Origin: Tepidibacter thalassicus DSM 15285
GTDB taxonomy: Bacteria > Bacillota > Clostridia > Peptostreptococcales > Peptostreptococcaceae
DNA length: 33,715 nucleotides
Assembly: GCF_900129915.1 (NCBI RefSeq)
Contig: NZ_FQXH01000023.1
Location: 1-33,715 of the forward strand
Direction: 5' to 3'
In this document: piece after piece, positions 16,084 to 25,879 of the stretch
Position numbering within the stretch: the stretch's first letter is position 1
Layout: each line of letters starts with the position of its first letter
Made by a program: the position numbers and the translations under genes
The notes under the pieces: generated by a model
Databases searched by the model: none
What the model saw: only the letters and a program-made list of their open reading frames with translations
Told to the model about the DNA's origin: nothing

Positions 16084-16824
16084 ATGAAAAAAATAGCAGC
16101 TTTTTTCGATATTGATGGAACTTTATATAGAGATTCATTAATGGTTGAACATTTCAAAAAACTTATTAAATACGACATAATAGATCCTTCTCTTTGGCAT
16201 TCTCACACTAAAAAAACATTTTTAAATTGGGATAAAAGGCAAGGAAATTACGATGATTATTTGCTAGAATTAGCAGATATATACATAAGTTCCATAAAAG
16301 GACTTAGCAAAAAAAGTATAGATTTTACAAGTGAACAAGTAATAAATTTGAAAGCCGAAAGAGTATATAGATATACCCGTTCTAAAATAAAATGGCACGT
16401 AAACAACAGACACATAGTTATATTTATATCTGGAAGCCCAAATTTCTTAGTAAAAAAAATGGCTAAAAAATACAATGTAACAGACCACATAGGTAGCAAT
16501 TATATATTTGAAAATGATATATTTACAGGCAAAGTTATACCTATGTGGGATTCAGCTAGCAAAGATAAAGCAATAGATAAATTCGTAGAAAAATATAATT
16601 TAGATTTAGAAAAATCATTTGCTTATGGAGATACCAATGGAGACTTCACAATGCTCAAAAGAGTAGGAAACCCTATAGCTATAAATCCCGCAAAAGAACT
16701 TTTATGCAATATAAAAAAAGATCCTTATCTTTCAAAACACACAAAAATCATAGTAGAAAGAAAAGATGTTATATATAATCTAGATCCTAGTGTCAGTATC
16801 TCAATTGAAAATGGGGATTTATAA
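16084..16824 (+). CDS. HAD-superfamily (subfamily IB, SerB-like) phosphatase
   Basis: A 246-aa hydrolase of the phosphoserine-phosphatase-like group. Motif I is FDIDGT with nucleophile Asp9 and Asp11. Motif II is FISGSP with Ser116. Motif III is a Lys in SASKDKAIDKF (Lys160 or Lys162), and motif IV is GDTNGD at 182-187. The helical cap between motifs I and II fits subfamily IB, whose members act on phosphoserine, acyl-phosphate or small-molecule phosphates; the substrate is not evident. A GAGGTGG site precedes ATG 16084. It follows the HD-GYP gene by 42 bases and could be cotranscribed. Its stop lies in the loop of a hairpin shared with the convergent gene. Confidence 0.85.
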   Translation: MKKIAAFFDIDGTLYRDSLMVEHFKKLIKYDIIDPSLWHSHTKKTFLNWDKRQGNYDDYLLELADIYISSIKGLSKKSIDFTSEQVINLKAERVYRYTRSKIKWHVNNRHIVIFISGSPNFLVKKMAKKYNVTDHIGSNYIFENDIFTGKVIPMWDSASKDKAIDKFVEKYNLDLEKSFAYGDTNGDFTMLKRVGNPIAINPAKELLCNIKKDPYLSKHTKIIVERKDVIYNLDPSVSISIENGDL

Positions 16825-16830
16825 CCCCAT
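16811..16830. terminator. Hairpin spanning both convergent stop codons (weak bidirectional terminator)
   Basis: ATGGGG (16811-16816) and CCCCAT (16825-16830) form a 6-bp stem around an 8-base loop. The TAA of the HAD gene (16822-16824) and the TAA of the opposite membrane-protein gene (16821-16819) both fall in this loop. The plus-strand downstream sequence is only moderately U-rich, so termination is uncertain. Confidence 0.45.
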
Positions 16831-17307
16831 ATTTCCCTTTATTTTGTCATAATAATAGTTTATAAAAATTCCATAAGCATAATCATATATCAAAAAAACC
16901 ACCTGTAAGACCAGTATTACAACCATATTCAATTTTACAAAAACAAAATTTCTCACTATAAAATAACCTATAAAAAATAACATATTAAAACTTAAAATTT
17001 TTAATATGTATTCTGTAACTAAATTTCTATTTTTCTCTATTATATACTTTATCAATCCATATATACCAAAAAATAATATATATATAGCTAAATGTATTTT
17101 ATTTGGAACCACTATAAAAGAAAGTAAAACAGAGCTTATGTAAAAAAGTACTCCACTCTTAAAATCATTCTCTATTATCACCAAAGAAATTGGAAGAGAT
17201 GACAATGCTAAAAAAAACAATCTATTAGTTGGAATTACACTAGAAAAAAACAAAAAAATCTGATTTATTCCTAAAAGCATTCCCAAAAAAGCTATCCTTT
17301 TACTCAT
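16819..17307 (-). CDS. Predicted membrane protein of unknown function (162 aa)
   Basis: I do not recognise a family. About five hydrophobic helices can be drawn, at roughly 6-24, 29-46, 50-66, 70-89 and 104-145 (the last probably two helices), with a basic loop KYIIEKNRN between. The size and pattern resemble small integral membrane proteins such as the S components of ECF transporters, but no motif supports that. GGGGGATT precedes ATG 17307. It lies 10 bases downstream of the J-domain gene on the same strand, and is probably in one transcript with it and the DUF5685-type gene. Confidence 0.7.
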   Translation of the reverse strand: MSKRIAFLGMLLGINQIFLFFSSVIPTNRLFFLALSSLPISLVIIENDFKSGVLFYISSVLLSFIVVPNKIHLAIYILFFGIYGLIKYIIEKNRNLVTEYILKILSFNMLFFIGYFIVRNFVFVKLNMVVILVLQVVFLIYDYAYGIFINYYYDKIKGNMGL

Positions 17308-17317
17308 AATAATCCCC

Positions 17318-17899
17318 CTAACAACAGCTTATTAAATCTCCTCCCAAACATTCACAACAACAATCAGCACAATAAAGTTTCACACAAATGTCACACATAT
17401 CTGATTCTCTATTATATTCATAAGTTTTAGAAGAGTACGCCCTTTGCCTATTTACTATATTTTCATAAGTAGTTTTATATTCAAAATTATTAGGCTCCAT
17501 AAAGTGTGCTTTTTTAATAAAATCATATCCTTGATTATAAAATCCAAGTCTCATAAATGTAATTCCCATTAAATAATACCATTCGCTATTTCTAACATTC
17601 ATACTAGAAAGAATATTTCTAGCAGTGTTAAAATCTCCTCTATTTATATATTCTCTTACTTTGCTAAAATCATTTTGATTATAATCACTATAATTACTGT
17701 AATGTGTATTCTCAAATTCTTTCATTATAGTTTCATAAGCCTCATTTATTTCCTTAAATTTTTCTTCAGCAAGATGTGATAAAGGATTATCTAAATATCT
17801 ATCAGGATGGTATTTTTTTGCTAAATTTTTATATGCTCTTTTCACTTCTTCTTTACTAGCTCCTTTTCTAATTCCCAAAACTTCATATGGATTTTTCAT
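17318..17899 (-). CDS. J-domain (DnaJ-like) protein with TPR-like segment and Cys-rich C-terminus
   Basis: The 193-aa protein has an N-terminal J domain at about 3-62 (NPYEVLGI, then the HPD motif at 31-33), which should stimulate a DnaK ATPase. Residues about 75-145 look like a helical, TPR-like repeat ([39 protein letters not shown], broken up by loops). The last 25 residues hold nine Cys (169, 172, 177, 180, 181, 182, 184, 192, 193), which suggests metal binding or lipidation-free membrane or cluster attachment. I prefer ATG 17899 over GTG 17908, because AAGGA lies 10 bases before the ATG but only 2 before the GTG. It overlaps the end of the upstream DUF5685-type gene by 17 bases. It is not canonical DnaJ, since it lacks the G/F region and CxxCxGxG zinc repeats. 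Confidence 0.88.
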   Translation of the reverse strand: MKNPYEVLGIRKGASKEEVKRAYKNLAKKYHPDRYLDNPLSHLAEEKFKEINEAYETIMKEFENTHYSNYSDYNQNDFSKVREYINRGDFNTARNILSSMNVRNSEWYYLMGITFMRLGFYNQGYDFIKKAHFMEPNNFEYKTTYENIVNRQRAYSSKTYEYNRESDMCDICVKLYCADCCCECLGGDLISCC

Positions 17900-18728
17900 T
17901 TTTTTCACTTCCTTTTACTAATGTATTTCTAAATTTTAAGTACATTCCAGAATATATTATATTCTCTATAATACCTTTATTGTTTTTTATATTCAACTTT
18001 TGTATATCTTCTTCTATAAATGACAGTATCATCAATAGCAAATTTTCAACTTTAATTTTAAGTTCATCCTTTTTTTGTATATATTCCATAAAAGGATTAA
18101 ATCTTTTTTTAATATTATCTTCTTCTAAATCCTCATAAGCATCTAATATATAAATGTATTTTCCTATGTTAAAGCCTATATTTCTCAATATATTTTTATA
18201 CTCATCTTCCTTATAACAAAAAATTTCCCCCATTATATCTGCAAATATGTTTGAAACTTTATCTATATCCATACAATTTTTCTCTTCTAAATTATTCAAT
18301 TCATTTAATTTTTTCCTTATATAATCTGATTTTTGTCTGTATTTATTATATGCTTTATTATAGACATGTTTATATATTAAATAGCAAATACGATCTTTTA
18401 TCCTTTTATCATCTTTTACATTATCCTTTAATTTATTATAAGTTAATATAATATTCATATTTGATGCATATTCTGTAATTTCATTTACTATTCTCAAGTT
18501 TTTTTGTATAGGATTTACAACACATCTTTCCCTAGTAATTTCAGATTTTAATTCATATATAGAAGATAGTAATATTATCAAAAAAGTAATATCGTAATTT
18601 AAAGAAAATCTTGATATTTCTCCGAAATTTTTTTTAAGATATTTACAAAGTCCACAATAATATCCTTTATAAGTATAATATTCTCTTACTTTTAACTCCA
18701 TCTTGTTTATCCTAATATATCCAAACAT
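17883..18728 (-). CDS. DUF5685-type protein of unknown function
   Basis: A 281-aa soluble protein with the N-terminal pattern MFGYIR..K.ELKVREY, then [28 protein letters not shown], which I associate with the clostridial DUF5685 family. Cys25 and Cys28 form a CGLC motif and Cys67 follows in RERC, so metal or redox chemistry is possible. The rest is predicted mostly helical and lysine-rich. AAAGG lies 8 bases before ATG 18728. It is the first gene of a trio with the J-domain and membrane proteins. The close coupling suggests that the J-protein acts on, or with, this protein. No biochemical role is known to me. Confidence 0.75.
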   Translation of the reverse strand: MFGYIRINKMELKVREYYTYKGYYCGLCKYLKKNFGEISRFSLNYDITFLIILLSSIYELKSEITRERCVVNPIQKNLRIVNEITEYASNMNIILTYNKLKDNVKDDKRIKDRICYLIYKHVYNKAYNKYRQKSDYIRKKLNELNNLEEKNCMDIDKVSNIFADIMGEIFCYKEDEYKNILRNIGFNIGKYIYILDAYEDLEEDNIKKRFNPFMEYIQKKDELKIKVENLLLMILSFIEEDIQKLNIKNNKGIIENIIYSGMYLKFRNTLVKGSEKNEKSI

Positions 18729-18910
18729 CTAATTTTCCTTTCTAATTTTAAATTGATACACTACTATTTTATACATTACTGATTTCACATACAAGAATTA
18801 TATCTCTATCAAAATCTAAAAGAAATAATTACCAGATAAAATTTACAACATATACTCCGACAAATATTATAAGAACATATATTTATCACACTAAAGTAAG
18901 GAGCATATTT

Positions 18911-20818
18911 ATGAAAAAATTTAAATGTAAAAATCTAGATTGTATTAATGAAAATAATATTCCTTTTAAAATAGTATTTTCTTACCTTTTATTGGGTTTT
19001 ACATGGATTTTATTATCAGATATTATTCTCAATTATTATTTTAATTTTAATAAACTCCAAATATACAAAGGATTACTTTACGTTATTATAACTTCTTTAC
19101 TTCTTTATAAAATTATCAACAAATACTCTTTAAAACTCAAACAACAAGAGAGCTTTTATAAAAGTATTTATAATAATAACCATTTAACAATGCTTATTAT
19201 AGATCCCGAAAATGGCGATATAATAGATGCAAATCCAGCAGCTTGTTCTTTTTACGGATATAATAAAGATAAAATAACTAGTATGAAAATAACAGATATC
19301 AATGTTTCCAATGATAAAAAGGTGTTTTCATATCTTCAAAAAATCAAAAATAACCAAAAAAATAATTTTCATTTCAAACACCGTTTATCAAATGGAGAAA
19401 TAAAACATGTAAGAGTTTATAGCGGACCAATTAGTTGTGGTGAAAAAGAACTATTGTATTCCATTGTACACGATATCACGGAAAATATAAATAAAGAAAA
19501 AAAAATAAAATATCTTGCTTTTAGGGATTCTCTCACAGGATTATATAATCGAGCATTTTTTAAAGAGAAATTGGATTGGTATTTAAATGAATTTTCTAAA
19601 GATAACAAAATGTTAGCAGTAATGTTCATAGATTTAGATGATTTTAAAAAAATCAACGATAATTTAGGTCATCCTACTGGCGATAAGCTACTCAAAAAAA
19701 TTGCCAATCAATTAAAAAAACAAGTAGGTAAAAATAATTTAATCGCAAGAATTGGAGGAGATGAATTCCTAATATTGCTACCACAAATAAAAAGCACTCA
19801 AGACTCAATAAAAACTGCTCAAAAAATAATAGATATATTTAATAAACCTTATTTTATAGACAATTATGAACTTCACATTTCAGGAAGTATAGGGATATCT
19901 TTATATCCATCTCATGGCACAACTAGTGATATTTTAATAAAAAATGCTGATATAGCAATGTATAAAGCCAAAAACAACGGCAAAAATAAATTTGAACTAT
20001 TTTCAGATGATTTAAACGAAAAAGTAAAAGAAGAATTCATGCTAGAAAACCATTTAAGACATGCACTAAAGAGAAATGAATTTATTGTTTATTATCAACC
20101 AATAGTAGATACTAACATCCCCAAAATTATAGGTGCTGAAGCTTTGCTGCGTTGGAAACATCCCAAACTTGGATTTATTCCTCCAAATAAATTTATACCA
20201 ATAGCAGAATCTAAAGGCTTTATAAACCCTATTGGAGAATGGATTTTAAAAACCGCATCTATCCAAGTGAAAAAATGGCACGATTTAGGATATAATGATA
20301 TATTTGTTTCCGTTAATATATCTGTAAATCAATTAAAACAAAAAAATTTTGTAAGTTTAGTTTCAAAAATATTAAAAGAAACAGGACTTAAACCTGAATA
20401 TCTAAATTTAGAAATCACTGAAAGTATATATATGGAAAATATAGATTATATAATAGATGTAGTTAAAAACTTAAAAAACTTAAAATTAAATATATCAATA
20501 GATGATTTTGGAACAGGATATTCTTCTTTAGCTCAACTTAAAAATTTATCTATTTCAAAATTAAAAATTGATAGAACTTTTACAAAAGACATCAATATTG
20601 ATTTAAACAACAACAATATAGTTTCAGCAATAATAGCCATGGCTAACAATCTTAACATTAAAGTTATAGCTGAAGGTGTTGAAACTAAAGACCAATTAGA
20701 ATTTTTCAAAAATAATAATTGCAATGTAATTCAAGGGTATTTATTTAGCCCTCCACTAGATAAAAATTCATTTGAAGAACTAATCAACAGCAATATTATA
20801 TTATCAAAAACGCCATAA
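18911..20818 (+). CDS. Membrane PAS-GGDEF-EAL cyclic-di-GMP turnover protein
   Basis: The 635-aa protein has two transmembrane helices (about 20-43 and 50-69), a PAS domain (about 80-195), a GGDEF domain (about 200-365) and an EAL domain (about 375-625). The GGDEF active site is intact (DSLTGLYNR at 206-214, GGDEF at 282-286), but the inhibitory RxxD site is replaced by KNNL at 274-277. In the EAL domain, EALLR (410-414), EITES (501-505), DDFGTGYSSL (531-540), Lys552 and Glu588 are all present, so both cyclase and phosphodiesterase activity are possible. Which one dominates cannot be read from the sequence. AAGGAG precedes ATG 18911. It is monocistronic, divergent from the DUF5685-type gene, and ended by a strong terminator. 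Confidence 0.92.
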   Translation: MKKFKCKNLDCINENNIPFKIVFSYLLLGFTWILLSDIILNYYFNFNKLQIYKGLLYVIITSLLLYKIINKYSLKLKQQESFYKSIYNNNHLTMLIIDPENGDIIDANPAACSFYGYNKDKITSMKITDINVSNDKKVFSYLQKIKNNQKNNFHFKHRLSNGEIKHVRVYSGPISCGEKELLYSIVHDITENINKEKKIKYLAFRDSLTGLYNRAFFKEKLDWYLNEFSKDNKMLAVMFIDLDDFKKINDNLGHPTGDKLLKKIANQLKKQVGKNNLIARIGGDEFLILLPQIKSTQDSIKTAQKIIDIFNKPYFIDNYELHISGSIGISLYPSHGTTSDILIKNADIAMYKAKNNGKNKFELFSDDLNEKVKEEFMLENHLRHALKRNEFIVYYQPIVDTNIPKIIGAEALLRWKHPKLGFIPPNKFIPIAESKGFINPIGEWILKTASIQVKKWHDLGYNDIFVSVNISVNQLKQKNFVSLVSKILKETGLKPEYLNLEITESIYMENIDYIIDVVKNLKNLKLNISIDDFGTGYSSLAQLKNLSISKLKIDRTFTKDINIDLNNNNIVSAIIAMANNLNIKVIAEGVETKDQLEFFKNNNCNVIQGYLFSPPLDKNSFEELINSNIILSKTP

Positions 20819-20836
20819 GTTTTATCAACTTATGGC
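20812..20836. terminator. Bidirectional intrinsic terminator between the GGDEF-EAL gene and purL
   Basis: GCCATAAGTT (20812-20821) and AACTTATGGC (20827-20836) form a perfect 10-bp stem with a 5-base loop. ATTTTATTTTAT follows on the plus strand, and GTTTTT follows on the minus strand. The stem includes the stop codon of the GGDEF-EAL gene. It probably ends both the plus-strand gene and the purine operon. Confidence 0.88.
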
Positions 20837-20848
20837 ATTTTATTTTAT

Positions 20849-23800
20849 CTATTTAAAATAATTTACCCCTGATTCAAATATTTTTTGATCTTTCTCTCCC
20901 GATATATTTTTAAACACATTACTTCCTATTCTCTCTGAGTGAGCCATTTTTCCAAATATTCTTCCATCTGGACTAGTTATACCTTCTACTGCATAAAATG
21001 AACCATTTGGATTAAAGTCTATATCATAAGTAGCATTATTATTAAAATCTACATATTGAGTTGCTACTTGACCATTTTTAATTAATTTTTTTATCAAATG
21101 TTCACTACATACAAATCGTCCTTCTCCATGTGATACAACTACAGAATGTACATCTCCTACATCAACCCCACTTAGCCATGGCGATAAATTAGATACTACC
21201 TTAGTTCTTACAAATTTAGATTGATGTCTGCCTATTTTATTGTAAGTAAGAGTTGGATCGTTTTCATCTATATCTTTAATTTCACCATAAGGAAGTAAAC
21301 CGAGCTTTATTAAAGCCTGAAATCCATTACATATCCCCAATATCAATCCATCTCTATTATTCAAAAACTCCATTACTGCTTCTTTAACCTTTGAATTTCT
21401 AAATACCGTTGCTATAAATTTTCCTGAACCATCTGGCTCATCACCTGCACTAAATCCACCAGGTAACATTATTATTTGAGAGGAATTTATCCCTTTAACT
21501 AAATTATCTACACTTTCCCTTATATCTAAATGAGTTAAATTTCTAAACACAAATGTATTAACAACTGCTCCAACTTTTTCAAAAGCCATTTTGCAATCAT
21601 ATTCACAATTAGTTCCAGGAAAAACTGGTATAAATACTCTAGGCTTTGCTATATTTAATTTAGATTTTAATATTTTAGGAGATTTATAATATATATTTTC
21701 TATACTCTCTTTAATTTCATCAATTTTAGTAGAAAATACATTTTCTAATGGTTCACTCCAATTTATATATATTTCATCTAAATCTATTTTCACTTTATTT
21801 ATGTATATAACTGGATTTTTAATAGTATATCCCAAAACTTTATAATTATATCCTTCAAATTCTTTGATAATATTTACATCTTTTATTTCTAAAATAAAAC
21901 ACCCATAACCAGGTGAAAATAATTCTTCTCCTTTTATATCTTCTTCAAACTTAAATCCTATTTTGTTGCCAAATGACATCTTACTTATTCCTTCACATAT
22001 ACCCCCACCTTTTACAGCATAAGCTGATATTACCTTTTTATTTTTTATAAGAGAAGTTACTTTATCTAAATTCTTTTTTAATTCTTCAAAATTTACAACT
22101 TCATCTTCACATCTTCTTGTAGATAAATATATTACCTTAGAATTTACATTTTTAAACTCCGGAGATATCACATCATTTACATCCACAATATCTACAGCAA
22201 ATGATACTAATGTCGGTGGAACATTTAAATCTTTAAAAGTACCAGACATACTATCTTTTCCACCTATAGCAGGAATATTCAATTTTTTTTGAGCATAAAA
22301 AGCTCCAAGTAATGCACTAAATGGCTTTCCCCATTTCTGTGTACTATCTCCCAACTTTTCAAAATACTCTTGAAAAGTAAGTCTTACTGTTTTATAATCT
22401 CCTCCCATCGCCACTATTTTGCATACAGACTCAATTAAAGCGTATAATGCACCGTGAAATGGACTCCATTTTCCTATTTTAGGATTATACCCATAAGTCA
22501 TTATTGTCCCCGTAGAAGTTTCTCCATATAATACTGGAATTTTAGCTGCCATTCCATCAACATAAGTTGCTTGATATTTTCCTCCAAAAGGCATAAGTAC
22601 AGTTGCTGCACCTATGGAACTATCAAATCTTTCTATTAATCCTCTCTGAGAGCATATATTTAACTCCCTCATTTTATTTATCCATTTTTCTTTTAAAGTT
22701 TTTCCTTTTTCATTTGCACTTTTAAAATAACTTTTTTCACTTGGAGATTTTACTAAAACATCTGTCTTTTGCTTAACTCCATTGGTATTTAAAAATTCTC
22801 TACTTATATCGACTATTAGATTATTTTTCCAATACATTCTAATTCTATTACTATCTGTAACATTTGCTACATGAGTTGCTTCAAGATTTTCTAAATTCGC
22901 ATATTTTATAAACTCATCTGCATTTTCACTTGATACAACTACAGCCATACGCTCTTGAGATTCTGATATTGCAAGTTCAGTTCCATCAAGTCCATCGTAT
23001 TTTTTAGGAACTAAATCTAAATTTATATCAATTCCATCAGCTAATTCTCCTATTGCAACGCAAATTCCACCTGCTCCAAAATCGTTGCATTTTTTTATCA
23101 TTCTACTTACTTTTTTATTTCTAAACAATCTTTGTATCTTTCTTTCTGTTGGCGGATTTCCCTTCTGAACTTCAGCTGAACATGTAATTATAGAATTTTC
23201 ACTGTGTTCTTTAGAAGAACCTGTGGCTCCTCCACACCCATCTCTACCTGTTCTTCCTCCAACCAATATAATAACATCTCCCTTAACAGGGTTTTCTCTT
23301 ACAACATTTTCCTTAGGAACAGCTCCTATTACAGCTCCTATTTCCATCCTTTTTGCAATAAAATCTTCATCATATATTTCTACGACTTGACCGGTAGCAA
23401 TCCCTATTTGATTCCCATAAGAACTATATCCATCTGCCGCCCCTGTAGTTATTTTTATTTGAGGAAGTTTTCCAGGTAATGTATTTTCTATACTTTTTGT
23501 AGGATCAGCACTTCCAGTAACCCTCATAGCTTGATATACATAACTTCTTCCTGACAATGGATCTCTTATCGCACCACCAAGACAAGTTGCAGCTCCACCA
23601 TACGGCTCTATTTCAGTAGGATGATTATGTGTTTCATTTTTAAACATTACAAGATATTTTTCTATTTTTCCGTTTATATTTACATCTACATTTATGCTAC
23701 ATGCGTTTATTTCTTCTGATACATCTAAATCTTTGAGTAATCCTTTTTTTCTAAGTTCTTTCATGGCAATTGTAGCTATATCCATTAAACATATATCTTT

Positions 23801-24607
23801 TTCTTTTTTTTCATAAACATATTCTCTAGATAATAAATACTCTTTGTAAGCTTTTTTTATTATATTTGAATATTTTCCAAATTCTATTTCTATATTTTCT
23901 ATTTTTGTCAAAAAAGTAGTATGTCTACAGTGATCTGACCAATAGGTATCAAGTACTTTTATTTCAGTTATAGTAGGATTTCTCTTTTCAGTATTTTTAA
24001 AATAGTCCTTTATAAATTTTAAATCGTCAAATGCCATGGCAAGATTTCTCTCTTTTAAAAACTCTTTCAACTTTTCATCGTTCATATCTGTAAATCCATT
24101 TATAATTTCAACTTTACTTGGTATATCAGTTTTAACTTTGAGAGTAATTTGTTTATCTAAACTAGCTTCTCTTGAATCCACAGGATTTATTAAGTATTTT
24201 TTTATTTTATCGAAATCTTTATCTGATATATCTTTATTTAATACTATCACTTTTGCAGTATTTACTAATGGTCTTTCCTCTGCATTTAAAATCTCAACAC
24301 ATTGACTTGCCCAATCTCCCCTTGGATCATACTGTCCCGGTAAATATTCTATAGCAAATGCCATTTCATTTTCATTTATATCAAATTTTTCATGATAAAC
24401 ATTATCTACATTCGGCTCAGAAAATATAGTTTTAACAGCACTAGTATAAATTTCATCAGATATTCCCTCTATATCATAACGATTTAATACTCTAACTTTT
24501 TTCAAATTTTTTATTCCCAAATTATTTTTTAAATCATTAAATAACTTTTGAGCTTCTACATCAAAAGTATCTTTCTTCTCAACAAATACTCTCTTTATAT
24601 TGCTCAT
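20849..24607 (-). CDS. purL: Phosphoribosylformylglycinamidine synthase, single-chain form
   Basis: Converts FGAR, ATP and glutamine to FGAM. At 1252 aa it is the large single-chain type, with a PurS-like N-terminal domain, a linker, two AIR-synthase-like halves (FKNETHNHPTE in the first half) and a C-terminal glutamine amidotransferase domain. That domain begins near RVFIPVFPGTNCEYD, and has GICNGFQ with nucleophile Cys1093 and the final MAHSER (His1223, Glu1225). Many Firmicutes such as Bacillus instead use separate PurS, PurQ and PurL. I prefer ATG 24607 because GGTG lies 7 bases upstream; ATG 24613 has no spacing. It begins right after the purD stop and is last in the operon. Confidence 0.96.
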   Translation of the reverse strand: MSNIKRVFVEKKDTFDVEAQKLFNDLKNNLGIKNLKKVRVLNRYDIEGISDEIYTSAVKTIFSEPNVDNVYHEKFDINENEMAFAIEYLPGQYDPRGDWASQCVEILNAEERPLVNTAKVIVLNKDISDKDFDKIKKYLINPVDSREASLDKQITLKVKTDIPSKVEIINGFTDMNDEKLKEFLKERNLAMAFDDLKFIKDYFKNTEKRNPTITEIKVLDTYWSDHCRHTTFLTKIENIEIEFGKYSNIIKKAYKEYLLSREYVYEKKEKDICLMDIATIAMKELRKKGLLKDLDVSEEINACSINVDVNINGKIEKYLVMFKNETHNHPTEIEPYGGAATCLGGAIRDPLSGRSYVYQAMRVTGSADPTKSIENTLPGKLPQIKITTGAADGYSSYGNQIGIATGQVVEIYDEDFIAKRMEIGAVIGAVPKENVVRENPVKGDVIILVGGRTGRDGCGGATGSSKEHSENSIITCSAEVQKGNPPTERKIQRLFRNKKVSRMIKKCNDFGAGGICVAIGELADGIDINLDLVPKKYDGLDGTELAISESQERMAVVVSSENADEFIKYANLENLEATHVANVTDSNRIRMYWKNNLIVDISREFLNTNGVKQKTDVLVKSPSEKSYFKSANEKGKTLKEKWINKMRELNICSQRGLIERFDSSIGAATVLMPFGGKYQATYVDGMAAKIPVLYGETSTGTIMTYGYNPKIGKWSPFHGALYALIESVCKIVAMGGDYKTVRLTFQEYFEKLGDSTQKWGKPFSALLGAFYAQKKLNIPAIGGKDSMSGTFKDLNVPPTLVSFAVDIVDVNDVISPEFKNVNSKVIYLSTRRCEDEVVNFEELKKNLDKVTSLIKNKKVISAYAVKGGGICEGISKMSFGNKIGFKFEEDIKGEELFSPGYGCFILEIKDVNIIKEFEGYNYKVLGYTIKNPVIYINKVKIDLDEIYINWSEPLENVFSTKIDEIKESIENIYYKSPKILKSKLNIAKPRVFIPVFPGTNCEYDCKMAFEKVGAVVNTFVFRNLTHLDIRESVDNLVKGINSSQIIMLPGGFSAGDEPDGSGKFIATVFRNSKVKEAVMEFLNNRDGLILGICNGFQALIKLGLLPYGEIKDIDENDPTLTYNKIGRHQSKFVRTKVVSNLSPWLSGVDVGDVHSVVVSHGEGRFVCSEHLIKKLIKNGQVATQYVDFNNNATYDIDFNPNGSFYAVEGITSPDGRIFGKMAHSERIGSNVFKNISGEKDQKIFESGVNYFK

Positions 24608-24613
24608 TTTCAT

Positions 24614-25864
24614 TCACCTTTTTCCTATATCTTTTCTATAATGCATTCCTTCAAAATGAATTTTTTCTACATTTCCATACACCTTTTTTACAGCCTCATT
24701 CAATGTTCTTCCAATAGCTGTAACTCCTATAACTCTTCCCCCATTTGTCAATAATTTTCCATTTTCAAATTTTGTTCCACTGTGAAATAATAATACATCA
24801 TCATCTAATTTACCTATTCTTATTAATTTTCCTTTTTCGTAACTCTCTGGATATCCATTTGAAGTCAAAACTACACATGCAGTTTTACATTCACTCCATT
24901 TTATATCTATATCATTTAATTTTTCTTCTAAAATACTATTTATTATATCTACCAAATCAGTTTCAAGCCTTGTTAAAACTACTTGAGCTTCAGGGTCTCC
25001 AAACCTAACATTAAATTCTAAAACTTTAGGTCCATCATTAGTTATCATAAGTCCTATAAATAATACACCTTTATAATTTAAGTTATCTCTTTTAAATCCT
25101 TCTATTATAGGATTTAATATTTTTTCTTTAATTTCTCTTTCTAGTTTTTCATCATATATATCGCTTGGCGAGAATGTTCCCATTCCTCCTGTATTTAATC
25201 CTTTTTCCCCATCAAATACTTTTTTATGATCTTTAGCACTCACCATAGGAATTATAGTCTTACCATCTACAAATGTAAGTACAGAAGTTTCTACTCCATC
25301 TAAAAATTCTTCTATTAAAACTCTATCTCCAGAAACTCCAAACTTCTTGTATTTCATAATATTTTCTAATGCAGTTATAGCTTCGTCTTTATCATTTGCT
25401 ATAATAACTCCTTTTCCACCTGCAAGTCCATCTGCTTTTACAACCACTGGATAACCATATATATCTACATTTTTAATCGCTTCATCAATATCAGTAAACT
25501 CTTTATATCTAGCTGTAGGGATACTATACCTTATCATGAAATCTTTAGAAAATGCCTTACTCCCTTCAAGAAGTGAACATTTTTTATTAGGTCCAAATAT
25601 TTTAAGTCCTTCACTTTCAAACTTATCAACGATTCCCATAACCAAAGGAACTTCCGGACCTACTATTGTTAAATCTATTTTTTTAGACTTAGCAAACTCT
25701 AATAATTTTTCTATATTACTATCTTTTATGTCAACAATTTCTGCAAGCTTAGATATTCCTGCATTACCAGGAGCACAATATATTTTATCTACTCTCTCTT
25801 CTTTGCTTAATTTATAAATAATTGCATGCTCCCTTCCCCCACTTCCAACTACTAAAACATTCAT
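24614..25864 (-). CDS. purD: Phosphoribosylamine-glycine ligase (GAR synthetase)
   Basis: Joins glycine to phosphoribosylamine with ATP. The 416-aa ATP-grasp enzyme has the N-terminal GSGGREHAI (7-15), GPEVPLV (69-75), the ATP-grasp loop KADGLAGGKGV (143-153) and later NVRFGDPE, which carries metal ligands. GGAGTG precedes ATG 25864. It follows purH after 15 bases. Secure. Confidence 0.97.
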   Translation of the reverse strand: MNVLVVGSGGREHAIIYKLSKEERVDKIYCAPGNAGISKLAEIVDIKDSNIEKLLEFAKSKKIDLTIVGPEVPLVMGIVDKFESEGLKIFGPNKKCSLLEGSKAFSKDFMIRYSIPTARYKEFTDIDEAIKNVDIYGYPVVVKADGLAGGKGVIIANDKDEAITALENIMKYKKFGVSGDRVLIEEFLDGVETSVLTFVDGKTIIPMVSAKDHKKVFDGEKGLNTGGMGTFSPSDIYDEKLEREIKEKILNPIIEGFKRDNLNYKGVLFIGLMITNDGPKVLEFNVRFGDPEAQVVLTRLETDLVDIINSILEEKLNDIDIKWSECKTACVVLTSNGYPESYEKGKLIRIGKLDDDVLLFHSGTKFENGKLLTNGGRVIGVTAIGRTLNEAVKKVYGNVEKIHFEGMHYRKDIGKR

Positions 25865-25879
25865 AAAATCACTCCTAAT

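Noticed and set aside
18729..18910. c-di-GMP riboswitch or other RNA before the GGDEF-EAL gene
   Set aside because: I searched by eye for the conserved c-di-GMP aptamer elements and saw none; only AT-rich promoter-like sequence without a convincing -35/-10 pair.
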